A DNA stretch of 47,038 bases from an uncultured Bacteroidota bacterium (lineage in GTDB: Bacteria; Bacteroidota; Bacteroidia; Chitinophagales; Chitinophagaceae): NCBI GenBank assembly GCA_937928385.1, contig CALEZD010000019.1, positions 1 to 47,038 of the forward strand, written 5' to 3'. A program made the translations under genes and the position numbers. The notes beneath the pieces are model-generated. The model was not told the DNA's origin, did not search any database, and worked only from the letters and a program-made list of their open reading frames with translations. The stretch's first letter is position 1, and every line of letters starts with the position of its first letter. Of the stretch, positions 8,275-16,674 are shown piece after piece.

Positions 8275-9219
8275 ATGAAATTTGAACAGGCAGTTTCCGT
8301 GCAATGGATAGCTGAATATATAGGCGCAACTATCATAGGCGACACAAACCGGACGGCAACCGGTATCAATGAGATACATAAAGTTACTCCAGGGGATATA
8401 TCTTTTGTAGACAACGAGAAGTATTTTAATAACTGTTTAATGTCTGCAGCTACAGTAATCATCATTAATAAAGAAGTATCATGCCCCGAAGGTAAGACAT
8501 TGCTGCTACACAATGACCCCTTCAGCGCGTATGTAAAACTGGTAAAGCATTTCCGCCCGTTCGAACCTGCTCATAAAATGATAAATGACACTGCTGTGAT
8601 AGGTGAAGGTACACATTTGCAACCCGGTGTATTTGTAGGTAATCATGTGCGCATTGGCAGCAACTGTCTGATACATCCTAATGTTACCATATACGACCAC
8701 ACCATCATCGGCGATAATGTAATCATCCATTCAGGCACAGTACTGGGTGCTGATGCATTTTATTTTAAACGGAGGAAAGAGCGGGAAGTGCATTATGATA
8801 AAATGGAGAGCTGCGGCAGAGTAATAATTGAAGATGATGTGGAGATAGGAGCAGGCTGTGCGATAGATAAAGGTGTGAGCGGCGATACCATTATAGGCCG
8901 TGGCACCAAACTGGATAACCATATTCATATAGGGCATGGTGCTGTAATTGGCAAAAACTGCCTGTTTGCAGGACAAGTAGGAATAGGCGGTAAAGCTATA
9001 ATAGAAGATGAAGTAATACTATGGGGACAGGTAGGCGTAAGTAAGGATCTGACAATAGGCAAAGGTGCCGTAGTATATGCACAAAGCGGGGTGAGCCAGT
9101 CGATAGAAGGCGGTAAAATATACTTCGGCAGCCCGGTAGAAGATGCAAAAACAAAAATGCGCGAGCTGAACTGGGTGAAGCGCATACCCGAAATATGGGA
9201 AAAACTTACTGCTAAGTAG
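8275..9219 (+). CDS. lpxD: UDP-3-O-acylglucosamine N-acyltransferase (LpxD-like)
   Basis: 314 residues from the ATG at 8275. The N-terminal uridine-binding-like domain (about residues 1-100) is followed by a left-handed beta-helix of hexapeptide repeats (VIGEGTHLQPGVFVG onward). The catalytic-type histidine is His221 in HIHIGHG, matching the IAH position of LpxD. LpxD transfers a 3-hydroxyacyl chain to the amine of UDP-3-O-acylglucosamine in lipid A synthesis. The protein is shorter than the common length of about 340, and its active-site flank (GHG for AHN) differs, so it could be a second LpxD-like paralogue acting on another sugar. Its last 8 bases overlap the convergent GNAT gene. Confidence 0.8.
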   Translation: MKFEQAVSVQWIAEYIGATIIGDTNRTATGINEIHKVTPGDISFVDNEKYFNNCLMSAATVIIINKEVSCPEGKTLLLHNDPFSAYVKLVKHFRPFEPAHKMINDTAVIGEGTHLQPGVFVGNHVRIGSNCLIHPNVTIYDHTIIGDNVIIHSGTVLGADAFYFKRRKEREVHYDKMESCGRVIIEDDVEIGAGCAIDKGVSGDTIIGRGTKLDNHIHIGHGAVIGKNCLFAGQVGIGGKAIIEDEVILWGQVGVSKDLTIGKGAVVYAQSGVSQSIEGGKIYFGSPVEDAKTKMRELNWVKRIPEIWEKLTAK

Positions 9220-9790
9220 GCTTAAATTTCTGTCCCTCACTTAGGGGTAACCCGGGCCATTCTTTTTTCAGCAACCCTGTTATTGCTATATCATGATAGA
9301 TACCGTTCATCAGGTAACTCTGGCGGATGATGCCTTCTACTTTAAAACCTGCCTGTTCAGCTACCCTTGCACTGCGTTGGTTATTCACCATAAAATGTAT
9401 TTCCACTTTATTTAACCCCGCCTTGTTAAAAAGAAAATCAACAAAAGCCGCCAGGCATTTTTGTATGATGCCCTTACCTTCATATTCTTTAGCTACCCAA
9501 TAGCCCAACTGGGCTTTTTTCAGCGTATGGTCCCAGTTGTGCATCCCCATGCTACCGATGATATGGTGGTTGTAGATAATACCTAATGAAATACCTTCCT
9601 GGTTGCGCTGCTGTATTTTCGATTGCTGTATGAATTGTAAGGAATGTTCTGGTTTGGTGGACATATCCACCCAGGGCAACCAGGGGCGCAGATGTTCGCG
9701 CGATGCCTCAACAACACGAAACAATTCCTGCGCGTCTTCGGGTTCGAAGCTACGCAGAAGCAGTTCATCGTCTATGAGTATGGAAACCAT
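9212..9790 (-). CDS. GNAT family N-acetyltransferase (RimJ/RimL type)
   Basis: 192 residues with the RimJ/RimL layout: LRSFEPEDAQELFRVV at the start, GSMGMHNWDHTLKKAQLGYW in the middle, and the acetyl-CoA loop in the form YEGKGI, followed by VEIHFMVNNQRSARVAEQAGF. Family members acetylate N-terminal residues of ribosomal proteins or small amines; the target here is unknown. It starts 16 nt after the purH stop and is probably co-transcribed with it. Its 3' end overlaps the lpxD-like gene. Confidence 0.85.
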   Translation of the reverse strand: MVSILIDDELLLRSFEPEDAQELFRVVEASREHLRPWLPWVDMSTKPEHSLQFIQQSKIQQRNQEGISLGIIYNHHIIGSMGMHNWDHTLKKAQLGYWVAKEYEGKGIIQKCLAAFVDFLFNKAGLNKVEIHFMVNNQRSARVAEQAGFKVEGIIRQSYLMNGIYHDIAITGLLKKEWPGLPLSEGQKFKPT

Positions 9791-9806
9791 AGACTGAAAA
9801 TAATCA

Positions 9807-11321
9807 TTAGTGTTTAAAATGCCTTATACCGGTCATCACCAGGGCTATATTATTTTCCTTGCAATATTGTATGGTGTCCTTATCCCTTACAGAGCCACCG
9901 GGTTGTATCATGGCTGTGATGCCCGCCTCGTGCCCCATACGTGCACAGTCGTCAAAGGGGAAAAAAGCGTCTGAAGCCATCACCGCACCCTGAAGGTCAA
10001 AGCCAGATTGCTTTGCCTTGTCTAAGGCGTGGCGCAATGCGTCTATGCGACTGGTTTGCCCGCAACCTTTGCCTACCAGTTGTTTATTTTTTACTAATGC
10101 TATAGCGTTCGACTTCAGGTGCTTGCACAGCAGGTTGGCAAATACCATATCTTCTTTTTCGGCAGCAGAGCTATCGCGTCCACCTGCTTCGGTCCACTCA
10201 GCGTAGTTGCCTTTATCAGACTTTTGTGTCAGCACGCCATTCAGTATACGTTTGTATTCCCTTTCAGGATAGAAGCTCTGTTTTTGTTGCAGCAGTATTC
10301 TATTCTTCTTAGCCTTCAGCAATTCCAGTGCATCTGCATCAAAGGCGGGTGCTATCAGTATTTCAAAAAACAGTTCACTGATTTTCTGCGCCACTGCCAG
10401 GTTGATGGTTTGATTGGTAACCAACACGCCGCCAAATGCACTTTCAGGGTCACCTGCCAGTGCGGCATCCCATGCTTCAGATACATTATCGCGCAGGGCC
10501 ACGCCACATACATTGGTATGTTTGATAACCGCGAAGGCGGGCTGTGTAAATTCTGCTATTACCTGGCAGGCGGCATCTACATCTACCAGGTTGTTATAAG
10601 AAAGTTCTTTGCCATTCAGTTTTTCAAACAGGGCATCAATATCTCCGTAGAACGCAGCTTCCTGGTGCGGGTTTTCACCATAGCGCAGCGATTGTTTGTT
10701 GCCAACAGAAAGTTGGAAACTGTTTTGTTCTGTAGCGCCAACAAAGTAATCTGCAATAGCCACATCGTAATGCGCACATTCAGCAAATGCAGCGGCGGCA
10801 AATGCTTTACGGTCTGCCATGTCTGTCACACCGTTTTTCCCGTTCAGCAGGTCCAGCAAGTCGCCATATTTATCACGGCTGGCTACTATGCACACATCGT
10901 TGTAGTTTTTAGCCGCAGCCCGTATCAGCGATACGCCGCCTATGTCTATTTTTTCAATGATGGCCTTTTCTTCACTGGTACTCTTTACTGTTTCCTCAAA
11001 AGGATAGAGGTCAACTATCACCAGGTCGTACAGGGGTATTGCAAATTCAGCCACATGCTTTTTGTCATCTTCAAAATCTCGGCGGGCCAGTATACCGCCA
11101 AACACTTTAGGGTGCAAGGTTTTCACCCTTCCACCCAGTATGGACGGATAGCCTGTTACACTTTCTACAGATACGCAAGGAATACCTGCCTGCTCTATAA
11201 ACGACTGTGTGCCGCCCGTTGAGTAAATAGTCACACCCAACTCATGCAGCTTACGCACAATGGGCTCCAGCCCGTCTTTATAAAATACCGAAATCAGCGC
11301 CGCTCCAATTTTGCGTTCCAT
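9807..11321 (-). CDS. purH: Bifunctional AICAR formyltransferase / IMP cyclohydrolase
   Basis: 504 residues, normal for PurH, which catalyses the last two steps of IMP synthesis. The N-terminal cyclohydrolase (MGS-like) domain shows STGGTQ at 34-39 and KTLHPKVFGG at 67-76. The formyltransferase domain shows RYGENPHQ at 213-220 and the catalytic Lys267-His268 pair in VIKHTNVCG. The end (MIQPGGSVRDKD, VMTGIRHFKH) is intact. No other purine gene is adjacent; a GNAT gene follows 16 nt downstream. Very secure. Confidence 0.97.
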   Translation of the reverse strand: MERKIGAALISVFYKDGLEPIVRKLHELGVTIYSTGGTQSFIEQAGIPCVSVESVTGYPSILGGRVKTLHPKVFGGILARRDFEDDKKHVAEFAIPLYDLVIVDLYPFEETVKSTSEEKAIIEKIDIGGVSLIRAAAKNYNDVCIVASRDKYGDLLDLLNGKNGVTDMADRKAFAAAAFAECAHYDVAIADYFVGATEQNSFQLSVGNKQSLRYGENPHQEAAFYGDIDALFEKLNGKELSYNNLVDVDAACQVIAEFTQPAFAVIKHTNVCGVALRDNVSEAWDAALAGDPESAFGGVLVTNQTINLAVAQKISELFFEILIAPAFDADALELLKAKKNRILLQQKQSFYPEREYKRILNGVLTQKSDKGNYAEWTEAGGRDSSAAEKEDMVFANLLCKHLKSNAIALVKNKQLVGKGCGQTSRIDALRHALDKAKQSGFDLQGAVMASDAFFPFDDCARMGHEAGITAMIQPGGSVRDKDTIQYCKENNIALVMTGIRHFKH

Positions 11322-11356
11322 ACGTTTTTATTTGAATATAACAGGAAAATGAAGTG

Positions 11357-11364
11357 CAAAGATA
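11357..11364 (-). promoter_or_regulatory. -7 promoter element of purH
   Basis: The minus strand reads TATCTTTG, an exact TAnnTTTG, giving a leader of about 30 nt before the purH ATG at 11321. No strong -33 match is seen. Confidence 0.45.
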
Positions 11365-11460
11365 CTACCCTTACAGGACTTTTTCTTATTACCGAAAAAC
11401 CTATTGCTAATAGTAATAGCCATGTAAGCAAAATAAAACCATGTATATACAACATAAGTA

Positions 11461-11468
11461 TAGTTTTG
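11461..11468 (+). promoter_or_regulatory. -7 promoter element of the SRPBCC gene
   Basis: TAGTTTTG, an exact TAnnTTTG, ends 4 nt before the ATG at 11473. Transcription would begin at or within a base or two of the start codon, so a leaderless or nearly leaderless mRNA is likely. Confidence 0.45.
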
Positions 11469-11472
11469 TAGC

Positions 11473-11931
11473 ATGGCGATATACAGGCTGATACGCAGGC
11501 AGCATATACCTGCAACGATAAGTGAGGTGTGGGATTTTTTCAGCAACCCGGCCAACCTGGCTAATATTACCCCTGGATACATGAAGTTCGTGGTCACCTC
11601 CCCACCGCACGAAGGAGATATATACCCCGGGCAAATCATTACTTACAAAGTGTCACCCCTGTTAGGCATTCCACTATCGTGGATGACGGAAATAACGCAA
11701 GTAGTACCGGGAAAATTGTTTGTTGACGAACAAAGGCAAGGGCCGTACAGCTTGTGGCACCATCAACACCTGTTTGAGCCTGATGGCAATGGAACTCTCA
11801 TGACAGATATCGTCCATTATAAACTTCCTCTTGGCCCGCTGGGCGCGTTGGCTAAATCATTGTTTGTAGGCAGGCAATTAGAAAGTATTTTCGACTACAG
11901 GAAAAAAGTAGTGGAAGAGAAGTTCAGGTAG
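11473..11931 (+). CDS. SRPBCC family (START-like) protein
   Basis: 152 residues spanning one START/Bet v1-type fold. The first strand and helix read MAIYRLIRRQHIPATISEVWDFF in two pieces (residues 1-11 and 12-23), then FFSNPANLANITPGYMKF, a central hydrophobic hairpin and the long C-terminal helix. Relatives are annotated as cyclase/dehydrase or cell-division inhibitor-like proteins and usually bind a hydrophobic ligand; no ligand can be inferred. It is divergent from purH and ends 5 nt from the convergent comEC-like stop. Confidence 0.75.
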   Translation: MAIYRLIRRQHIPATISEVWDFFSNPANLANITPGYMKFVVTSPPHEGDIYPGQIITYKVSPLLGIPLSWMTEITQVVPGKLFVDEQRQGPYSLWHHQHLFEPDGNGTLMTDIVHYKLPLGPLGALAKSLFVGRQLESIFDYRKKVVEEKFR

Positions 11932-11936
11932 TGTTA

Positions 11937-13994
11937 TTACTTCAATACAAAAGCGCCGTCTTTATAAACATTATGCACTTCAAAACCATGTTGTGCCGCT
12001 TCTATTGCAATTGATTCAGCCTTCCTCCTTGAAACAGTTGCAGGTATCACCAACGTTTCAGGTTGAAATACCTTTTTTATTTCTGCCACATCAGCATACC
12101 TGCTATTAAGTATCACCACATCCGCAGGTATCAGTGTATCTCTTATGGGTTGATTAACTATAAAAACAATTCTGCCTGCTACCCGCACCAGGTTATCTTT
12201 TTCAGATTTGCGTACTTCATCTATATGCAGATTAATATGCGCTGGTTCCAACACAAATTTACGGGTAGCTTCGGTTACGCTGTCCTTACCTACTAATACA
12301 GTTGCGGTAGTACCCGTTATCAATTCAATCCTGTTCTCTTTGCTGATGTTATACACTATCAGCATTTCCTGTTGCAGGGTACGGGCATAGCGAACACTGG
12401 CAGATACTAAAAACAGGACAATACCTATAACACCTGTAAACAAAGCCTTCCTGTTTTTTTTCAGCAAGTATATGGCTACACCTGCAATAACTATGTATAC
12501 CAATACCAGTTGCAATTCAGTAAGTGTAAGCCGATGCAATGAATCAAAATTGACGTGCTGCAATGCATACACCAACCTGTTGAACAAATTCGATAAAATG
12601 GTAGTGACCTCAGCCATAAAATGTGCTACAGGATAAACCGAAGACACGGCTATCAGCAGCATACCCATTACCAATATCACACCCATAAACATATACGCCA
12701 GCACATTGGCAACAATAAACTGCAAGGGGAACAAGTGAAAATAATATATCACTAACGGCGCTACAAAAATCTCGGCGGCTATACTCACGGCTACCGCACC
12801 CCACAGCATACGCGCTATCCTATTCACCGGCGACCACCACTTATACACCGGCCTGTAAAAAAGCATGATGGACAGTACCGCTACAAATGACAACTGAAAA
12901 CCTATTGAGTACAGCCACATTGGTTCCGCCATCAGCAACAGAAATGCTGTAGCCAGTAGCTGGTTGATGCCATTAGGGGTTTTCTGTAATGCAAACCCGA
13001 TGCCCAATATGGAAAACATTGTAGCTGCTCGTACTGCTGATGGCGGCGCTCCTGCCACTACTACATATACCCATATCAGCGGTATGGCGGCTATGTATTT
13101 CACCCAGCGGTATTTCTTATGCCTGATCCACCCCAGCAGGAAGGCAACTAGTAAGAAGAAGATAGTGATATGCCCGCCCGATATAGCTATGATATGTACA
13201 ATCCCCGTCTGCGCATAAGCATCTGTCAGTTCACCATCCAGCATATCCCTGTCATCAAAGAGCATAGCCTTGAGCAGGCCCAGCGTAGCACGGTCTATTA
13301 TATGCCATTCCAACTGCCGCACACACCAGTGGTGTATCCTTCTTATCCATGGCAATGACGATTCATCCGCATATTGATGAATGACTATATCCCTACCAGG
13401 AATAAACTGCTGGTAATAAATATTATTCCTGGCGCAGTAAGTAGCATAGTCTAATTCAAAAGGATTGCCACGGTTAGTTATCCGTTGCCATTTATTGGGC
13501 AATACTACCACATCCCCTTCTTTCAATGCCGGTGCGTCATACTTATACACATATACAAACGCCTTTCCTGTAGCTGCATGTACCCTGTCATTATCCACAG
13601 CATGAGTTATGTCCACCTCCAGTTTCCATGTCTTTTCTTTTTCTGCGGGTGCTTTTATCAGCTTAGCAACATACCCGTTAGCAGTACTGATATTATTACC
13701 CATCCAATCCCTGTCATTACGCACATCGTTATAATAACAACTCAGCCATGCGCAGGAAAAAATACACAAGTACAGGCTGGCAAATACTATGGCGCGCATA
13801 AATACCTGCTGTTGCCGGACAAATGACACTGCTACAAAAACAAGGAATGAAACAACTGCTGTGGCTATAGCCCAAGTAGAATAGTTAGCCGCTTGCGAGG
13901 TGTATAAAACGATACCTGCCACCAACGGCGGCAACAACCTTAAGAATGGTGCAATCTCCCAGGAATAAGCTGTATTAAGCGGCCAGCGTTTCAT
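11937..13994 (-). CDS. ComEC/Rec2-family membrane protein without a recognisable nuclease domain
   Basis: 685 residues. A short N-terminal membrane segment is followed by a soluble OB-like region (about 90-190), then the competence domain with its signature GIVHIIAISGGHITIFF near 240-260 and about eight membrane helices to residue 520. In classical ComEC a metallo-beta-lactamase-type domain with HxHxDH follows. Here the last 150 residues keep a similar length but I see no HxHxDH, so the nuclease site is absent or lost. The family forms the inner-membrane channel for DNA uptake. It is the last gene of a four-gene minus-strand run. Confidence 0.82.
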   Translation of the reverse strand: MKRWPLNTAYSWEIAPFLRLLPPLVAGIVLYTSQAANYSTWAIATAVVSFLVFVAVSFVRQQQVFMRAIVFASLYLCIFSCAWLSCYYNDVRNDRDWMGNNISTANGYVAKLIKAPAEKEKTWKLEVDITHAVDNDRVHAATGKAFVYVYKYDAPALKEGDVVVLPNKWQRITNRGNPFELDYATYCARNNIYYQQFIPGRDIVIHQYADESSLPWIRRIHHWCVRQLEWHIIDRATLGLLKAMLFDDRDMLDGELTDAYAQTGIVHIIAISGGHITIFFLLVAFLLGWIRHKKYRWVKYIAAIPLIWVYVVVAGAPPSAVRAATMFSILGIGFALQKTPNGINQLLATAFLLLMAEPMWLYSIGFQLSFVAVLSIMLFYRPVYKWWSPVNRIARMLWGAVAVSIAAEIFVAPLVIYYFHLFPLQFIVANVLAYMFMGVILVMGMLLIAVSSVYPVAHFMAEVTTILSNLFNRLVYALQHVNFDSLHRLTLTELQLVLVYIVIAGVAIYLLKKNRKALFTGVIGIVLFLVSASVRYARTLQQEMLIVYNISKENRIELITGTTATVLVGKDSVTEATRKFVLEPAHINLHIDEVRKSEKDNLVRVAGRIVFIVNQPIRDTLIPADVVILNSRYADVAEIKKVFQPETLVIPATVSRRKAESIAIEAAQHGFEVHNVYKDGAFVLK

Positions 13995-14041
13995 GTATAG
14001 CTGTTACCTGCTTAAAATAATATTTTATTGGCTAATGGTGG

Positions 14042-15886
14042 TTATAATGTCACCGTAGGCTGTAATTCTTTTACTTTTTTGCGCGCCAGTTGCACATATG
14101 TACTGCCGGGATATTCAATAATGAGTTGAGCGTATAGTTTGCCCGCCTCTTCTTTTTTATTCAAATATTTCTCGTTGATTTCGGCCATGGTAAACAGGGC
14201 ATCATCCGCCAGTACGTCTTTACCATGCTCCTTATGTATCTGTTGCAGGTAGGCGAGGGCTTTGGTATAATCAGTCTGCTTCTGTGCAATCCTGGCACGC
14301 TGCATCATAATATCATCAGCCAGCGGATGGTCAGGGAAGGCTTTGGCCACACTGTCTAATATCTGTTCTGCTTCGCTGTATTTGTTTCGGAACATCAACA
14401 GGTCCGCATGAGAAAAACGCTCTAATGGCACATAATTACTATCGGCGGGTACATTCTCTGTAATCAGTACCGACAGGTACAGCGCATCATTCGCTATCAG
14501 TTCTGAGGTAGAAGCCTTGAGCACTGATGCCTGTATATTCGCCCAATCAAAATCACCACGGTAGTAGGCCAGTTTCGCATCCCGGAAACGTGCTTCCTCG
14601 CCCAGTACATCTTCCCTGAATTCTTTCTGCACCTGTGTATAGATGAGTGATGCCTCCCATACTTTGTCAGTCAGTATATAGTAGTCGCCCAGTTGCAATT
14701 TGCTGCGCCCTACAAAATCCCTGCGGGCTGCAGGTTCTTTTATCGCTTTTTCAAGCAGATTGATTGCCTCTTGTGGCTGGTCTGCAAACCTCGCCAGCAA
14801 TGTGGCATAATCCTGTACTACATGAAAAGTATAGTAATCAGGAAAACTATCTAAGAATTGCTGGTACTCTGCAGCCAATGCACTTACTTCTTCTTTTGTG
14901 AAAGCTGGTTTTGCCGCCAGCAAGGTAAACTTCACCTGCAGCATCTCATTAATTACCGATGAATAGAACGGATATTCTTTCCCTTTCGCCAGCACTTCAT
15001 CATAAGCCTTGAGTGCAAAATCGTTTTCACCTTCTCTTACCGCATAACGGGCGAATTCCAGTATTCGTTCACCTTGTTCCTTATATCTTTCGTCCAATGC
15101 GCGCACCTGTATCAGTGCTCCCTCCCAGTCATCCTTTTGCGTGTACAGCCATGTCAGCAGTTCAGAGTAGTAAGGATTGTCGGGCTCTTCATTTATCTTT
15201 TTTATCAGCGCCTTTTGCGCTTTCACCATGCTCTTCCTGTCGGTACCAATGTATTCCAGCATGGTGGTTTTTACATCATCTATGCCACCGTTGTAAAAGC
15301 TGCGGCTGGCGTGCAGCAGTGTAGATACCGCATTATCCATATCCCCGGCTTTGAAGTACAACCTGGACATAGGCCCGCTGTACAGGAACTGGTTGTGCAA
15401 TATCTCTCCCGCGCGCTGGTAGGTTTTTAAGGCATAGTCATCCCTTTCCATGTCCGTGAATTTCTTTGCCACGTATTGTGTCAGCAGGTCGTCCCCATTC
15501 AGGAAGGTCAGGGCCAGGTCAAATTGCTCTTCCGCTTTTTTGTCTTTGCCTGATTCTTTATATACCCTTCCCATATCTACCGCCAGTGCGGGATTGGTGG
15601 GGTTTTTCTGTAGCTGCGCACTTACCAGTTTTTCAGCGTCTTTATATTCTTTGGCTGCCAGCAGTGCTTCTAAGTAGCCATTGTATATTTCTGTATTCCT
15701 GTTGTCTTTTTTGTGCAGCTCCCCGTATAGTTCTATGGCTTTTTTATAATCTTTCATGTCCAGGTGCATACGCGCCTGGTCAATAGTTGCTGTTTGCGCA
15801 ACCGTTGCTACTGAAAACAGCAGGGCTATACATAGGGTTATATATTGTTGCCAATGCTTCACTATTCCTTTACTCGGTTTTATCAT
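14042..15886 (-). CDS. Tetratricopeptide-repeat exported protein
   Basis: 614 residues from the ATG at 15886 (a TTG two codons earlier is less likely). A signal peptide ending VATVAQ is followed by TPR-like helical pairs across nearly the whole protein, for example ARMHLDMKDYKKAIELYGEL, NPTNPALAVDMGRVYKESG and KTDYTKALAYLQQIHKEHG. TPR arrays are protein-binding scaffolds; a periplasmic or outer-membrane-associated role is likely but unproven. The start overlaps the stop of the preceding gene by 17 nt, which points to translational coupling, and comEC follows after 47 nt. Confidence 0.82.
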   Translation of the reverse strand: MIKPSKGIVKHWQQYITLCIALLFSVATVAQTATIDQARMHLDMKDYKKAIELYGELHKKDNRNTEIYNGYLEALLAAKEYKDAEKLVSAQLQKNPTNPALAVDMGRVYKESGKDKKAEEQFDLALTFLNGDDLLTQYVAKKFTDMERDDYALKTYQRAGEILHNQFLYSGPMSRLYFKAGDMDNAVSTLLHASRSFYNGGIDDVKTTMLEYIGTDRKSMVKAQKALIKKINEEPDNPYYSELLTWLYTQKDDWEGALIQVRALDERYKEQGERILEFARYAVREGENDFALKAYDEVLAKGKEYPFYSSVINEMLQVKFTLLAAKPAFTKEEVSALAAEYQQFLDSFPDYYTFHVVQDYATLLARFADQPQEAINLLEKAIKEPAARRDFVGRSKLQLGDYYILTDKVWEASLIYTQVQKEFREDVLGEEARFRDAKLAYYRGDFDWANIQASVLKASTSELIANDALYLSVLITENVPADSNYVPLERFSHADLLMFRNKYSEAEQILDSVAKAFPDHPLADDIMMQRARIAQKQTDYTKALAYLQQIHKEHGKDVLADDALFTMAEINEKYLNKKEEAGKLYAQLIIEYPGSTYVQLARKKVKELQPTVTL

Positions 15887-16673
15887 ATACAAATTTGCTG
15901 CCGTTAAAATTATACACCTCCATTTTACCTGTCATTTGCCCGCCTTCCACTTTGGGTATATACAGCTTCTTGCCGTTTTTGCTCATATACACCGTATGCA
16001 CTTCCTTCATCTTCTCAAAGTCGTAGTTGGCCATATAGTCGTATATATAGGTAGCAAACTTGCCGGAAGACATACCGCCTTCAAACAACTCGTACGCCCT
16101 CAGTTGGTTATCCGCCACTGTATATGCCGTCATAATATTCAACACTTCTTTTTCAGACATCTTCACCCTTGCCTGGAATATATAATACCTGTCGCCTTTA
16201 TCATTCGTTACACTCAGTACATCATAAAATTCCCCCGACACTTTTTCCAGCCCCTTCCTTTCCGATACATCAGCCAGCTTATACGCTTTTACCCCATTAG
16301 GTGTTTCGTACAACGCTACGGCATTATAAAAATCCAGCGTGCCCGCGTGCGAATTCCAGCAATAGATGGCCAGCTTCTTATCTTCTGTAGTTATAATTTT
16401 TATGTCCGCATTTTCAGCCAGCATCTGTTTGCGTTTTAACACACCCGGCTGCGATGGCACCACATTCACTATGTAATGCATCAGGCTGTCGTTCATGGCA
16501 TATATAGAATCCTGTGCCGACACCTCGTGCCCGAAGCTGGTATCTTCAGCATTATACTGAAACCACCAGTAGCTGATACCATCCAGGTATTGCTGTATAG
16601 CGGATGTGCCTGCTGTCTGGGCGTTTGCTACGGCTGCAAAGCATAAAAAAAGTATGGATATTATGTATCTCAT
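15870..16673 (-). CDS. Exported protein of unknown function
   Basis: 267 residues with a clear signal peptide (MRYIISILFLCFAAVANAQ). I do not recognise the family. The mature part is rich in aromatic residues and beta-strand-like stretches (YLDGISYWWFQYNAEDTSF, YYIFQARVKM, TAYTVADNQLRAYELF), with no membrane helix and no obvious catalytic motif. It starts 1 nt after the fadN-like stop and overlaps the TPR gene by 17 nt, so it is firmly within an operon. Pairing with an exported TPR protein suggests the two may act together outside the inner membrane; this is inference from position only. Confidence 0.75.
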   Translation of the reverse strand: MRYIISILFLCFAAVANAQTAGTSAIQQYLDGISYWWFQYNAEDTSFGHEVSAQDSIYAMNDSLMHYIVNVVPSQPGVLKRKQMLAENADIKIITTEDKKLAIYCWNSHAGTLDFYNAVALYETPNGVKAYKLADVSERKGLEKVSGEFYDVLSVTNDKGDRYYIFQARVKMSEKEVLNIMTAYTVADNQLRAYELFEGGMSSGKFATYIYDYMANYDFEKMKEVHTVYMSKNGKKLYIPKVEGGQMTGKMEVYNFNGSKFVYDKTE

Positions 16674-16674
16674 C

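Noticed and set aside
10119..11222. Long plus-strand open frame of 367 codons opposite purH
   Set aside because: It lies fully antisense to purH, which has all catalytic motifs; the frame's product is Cys/Tyr/Phe-rich with no domain, as expected from reverse reading of a conserved gene.
15756..16439. Plus-strand frame of 227 codons across the TPR and unknown exported genes
   Set aside because: Antisense to two tightly packed genes with signal peptides; no start signals or recognisable family.
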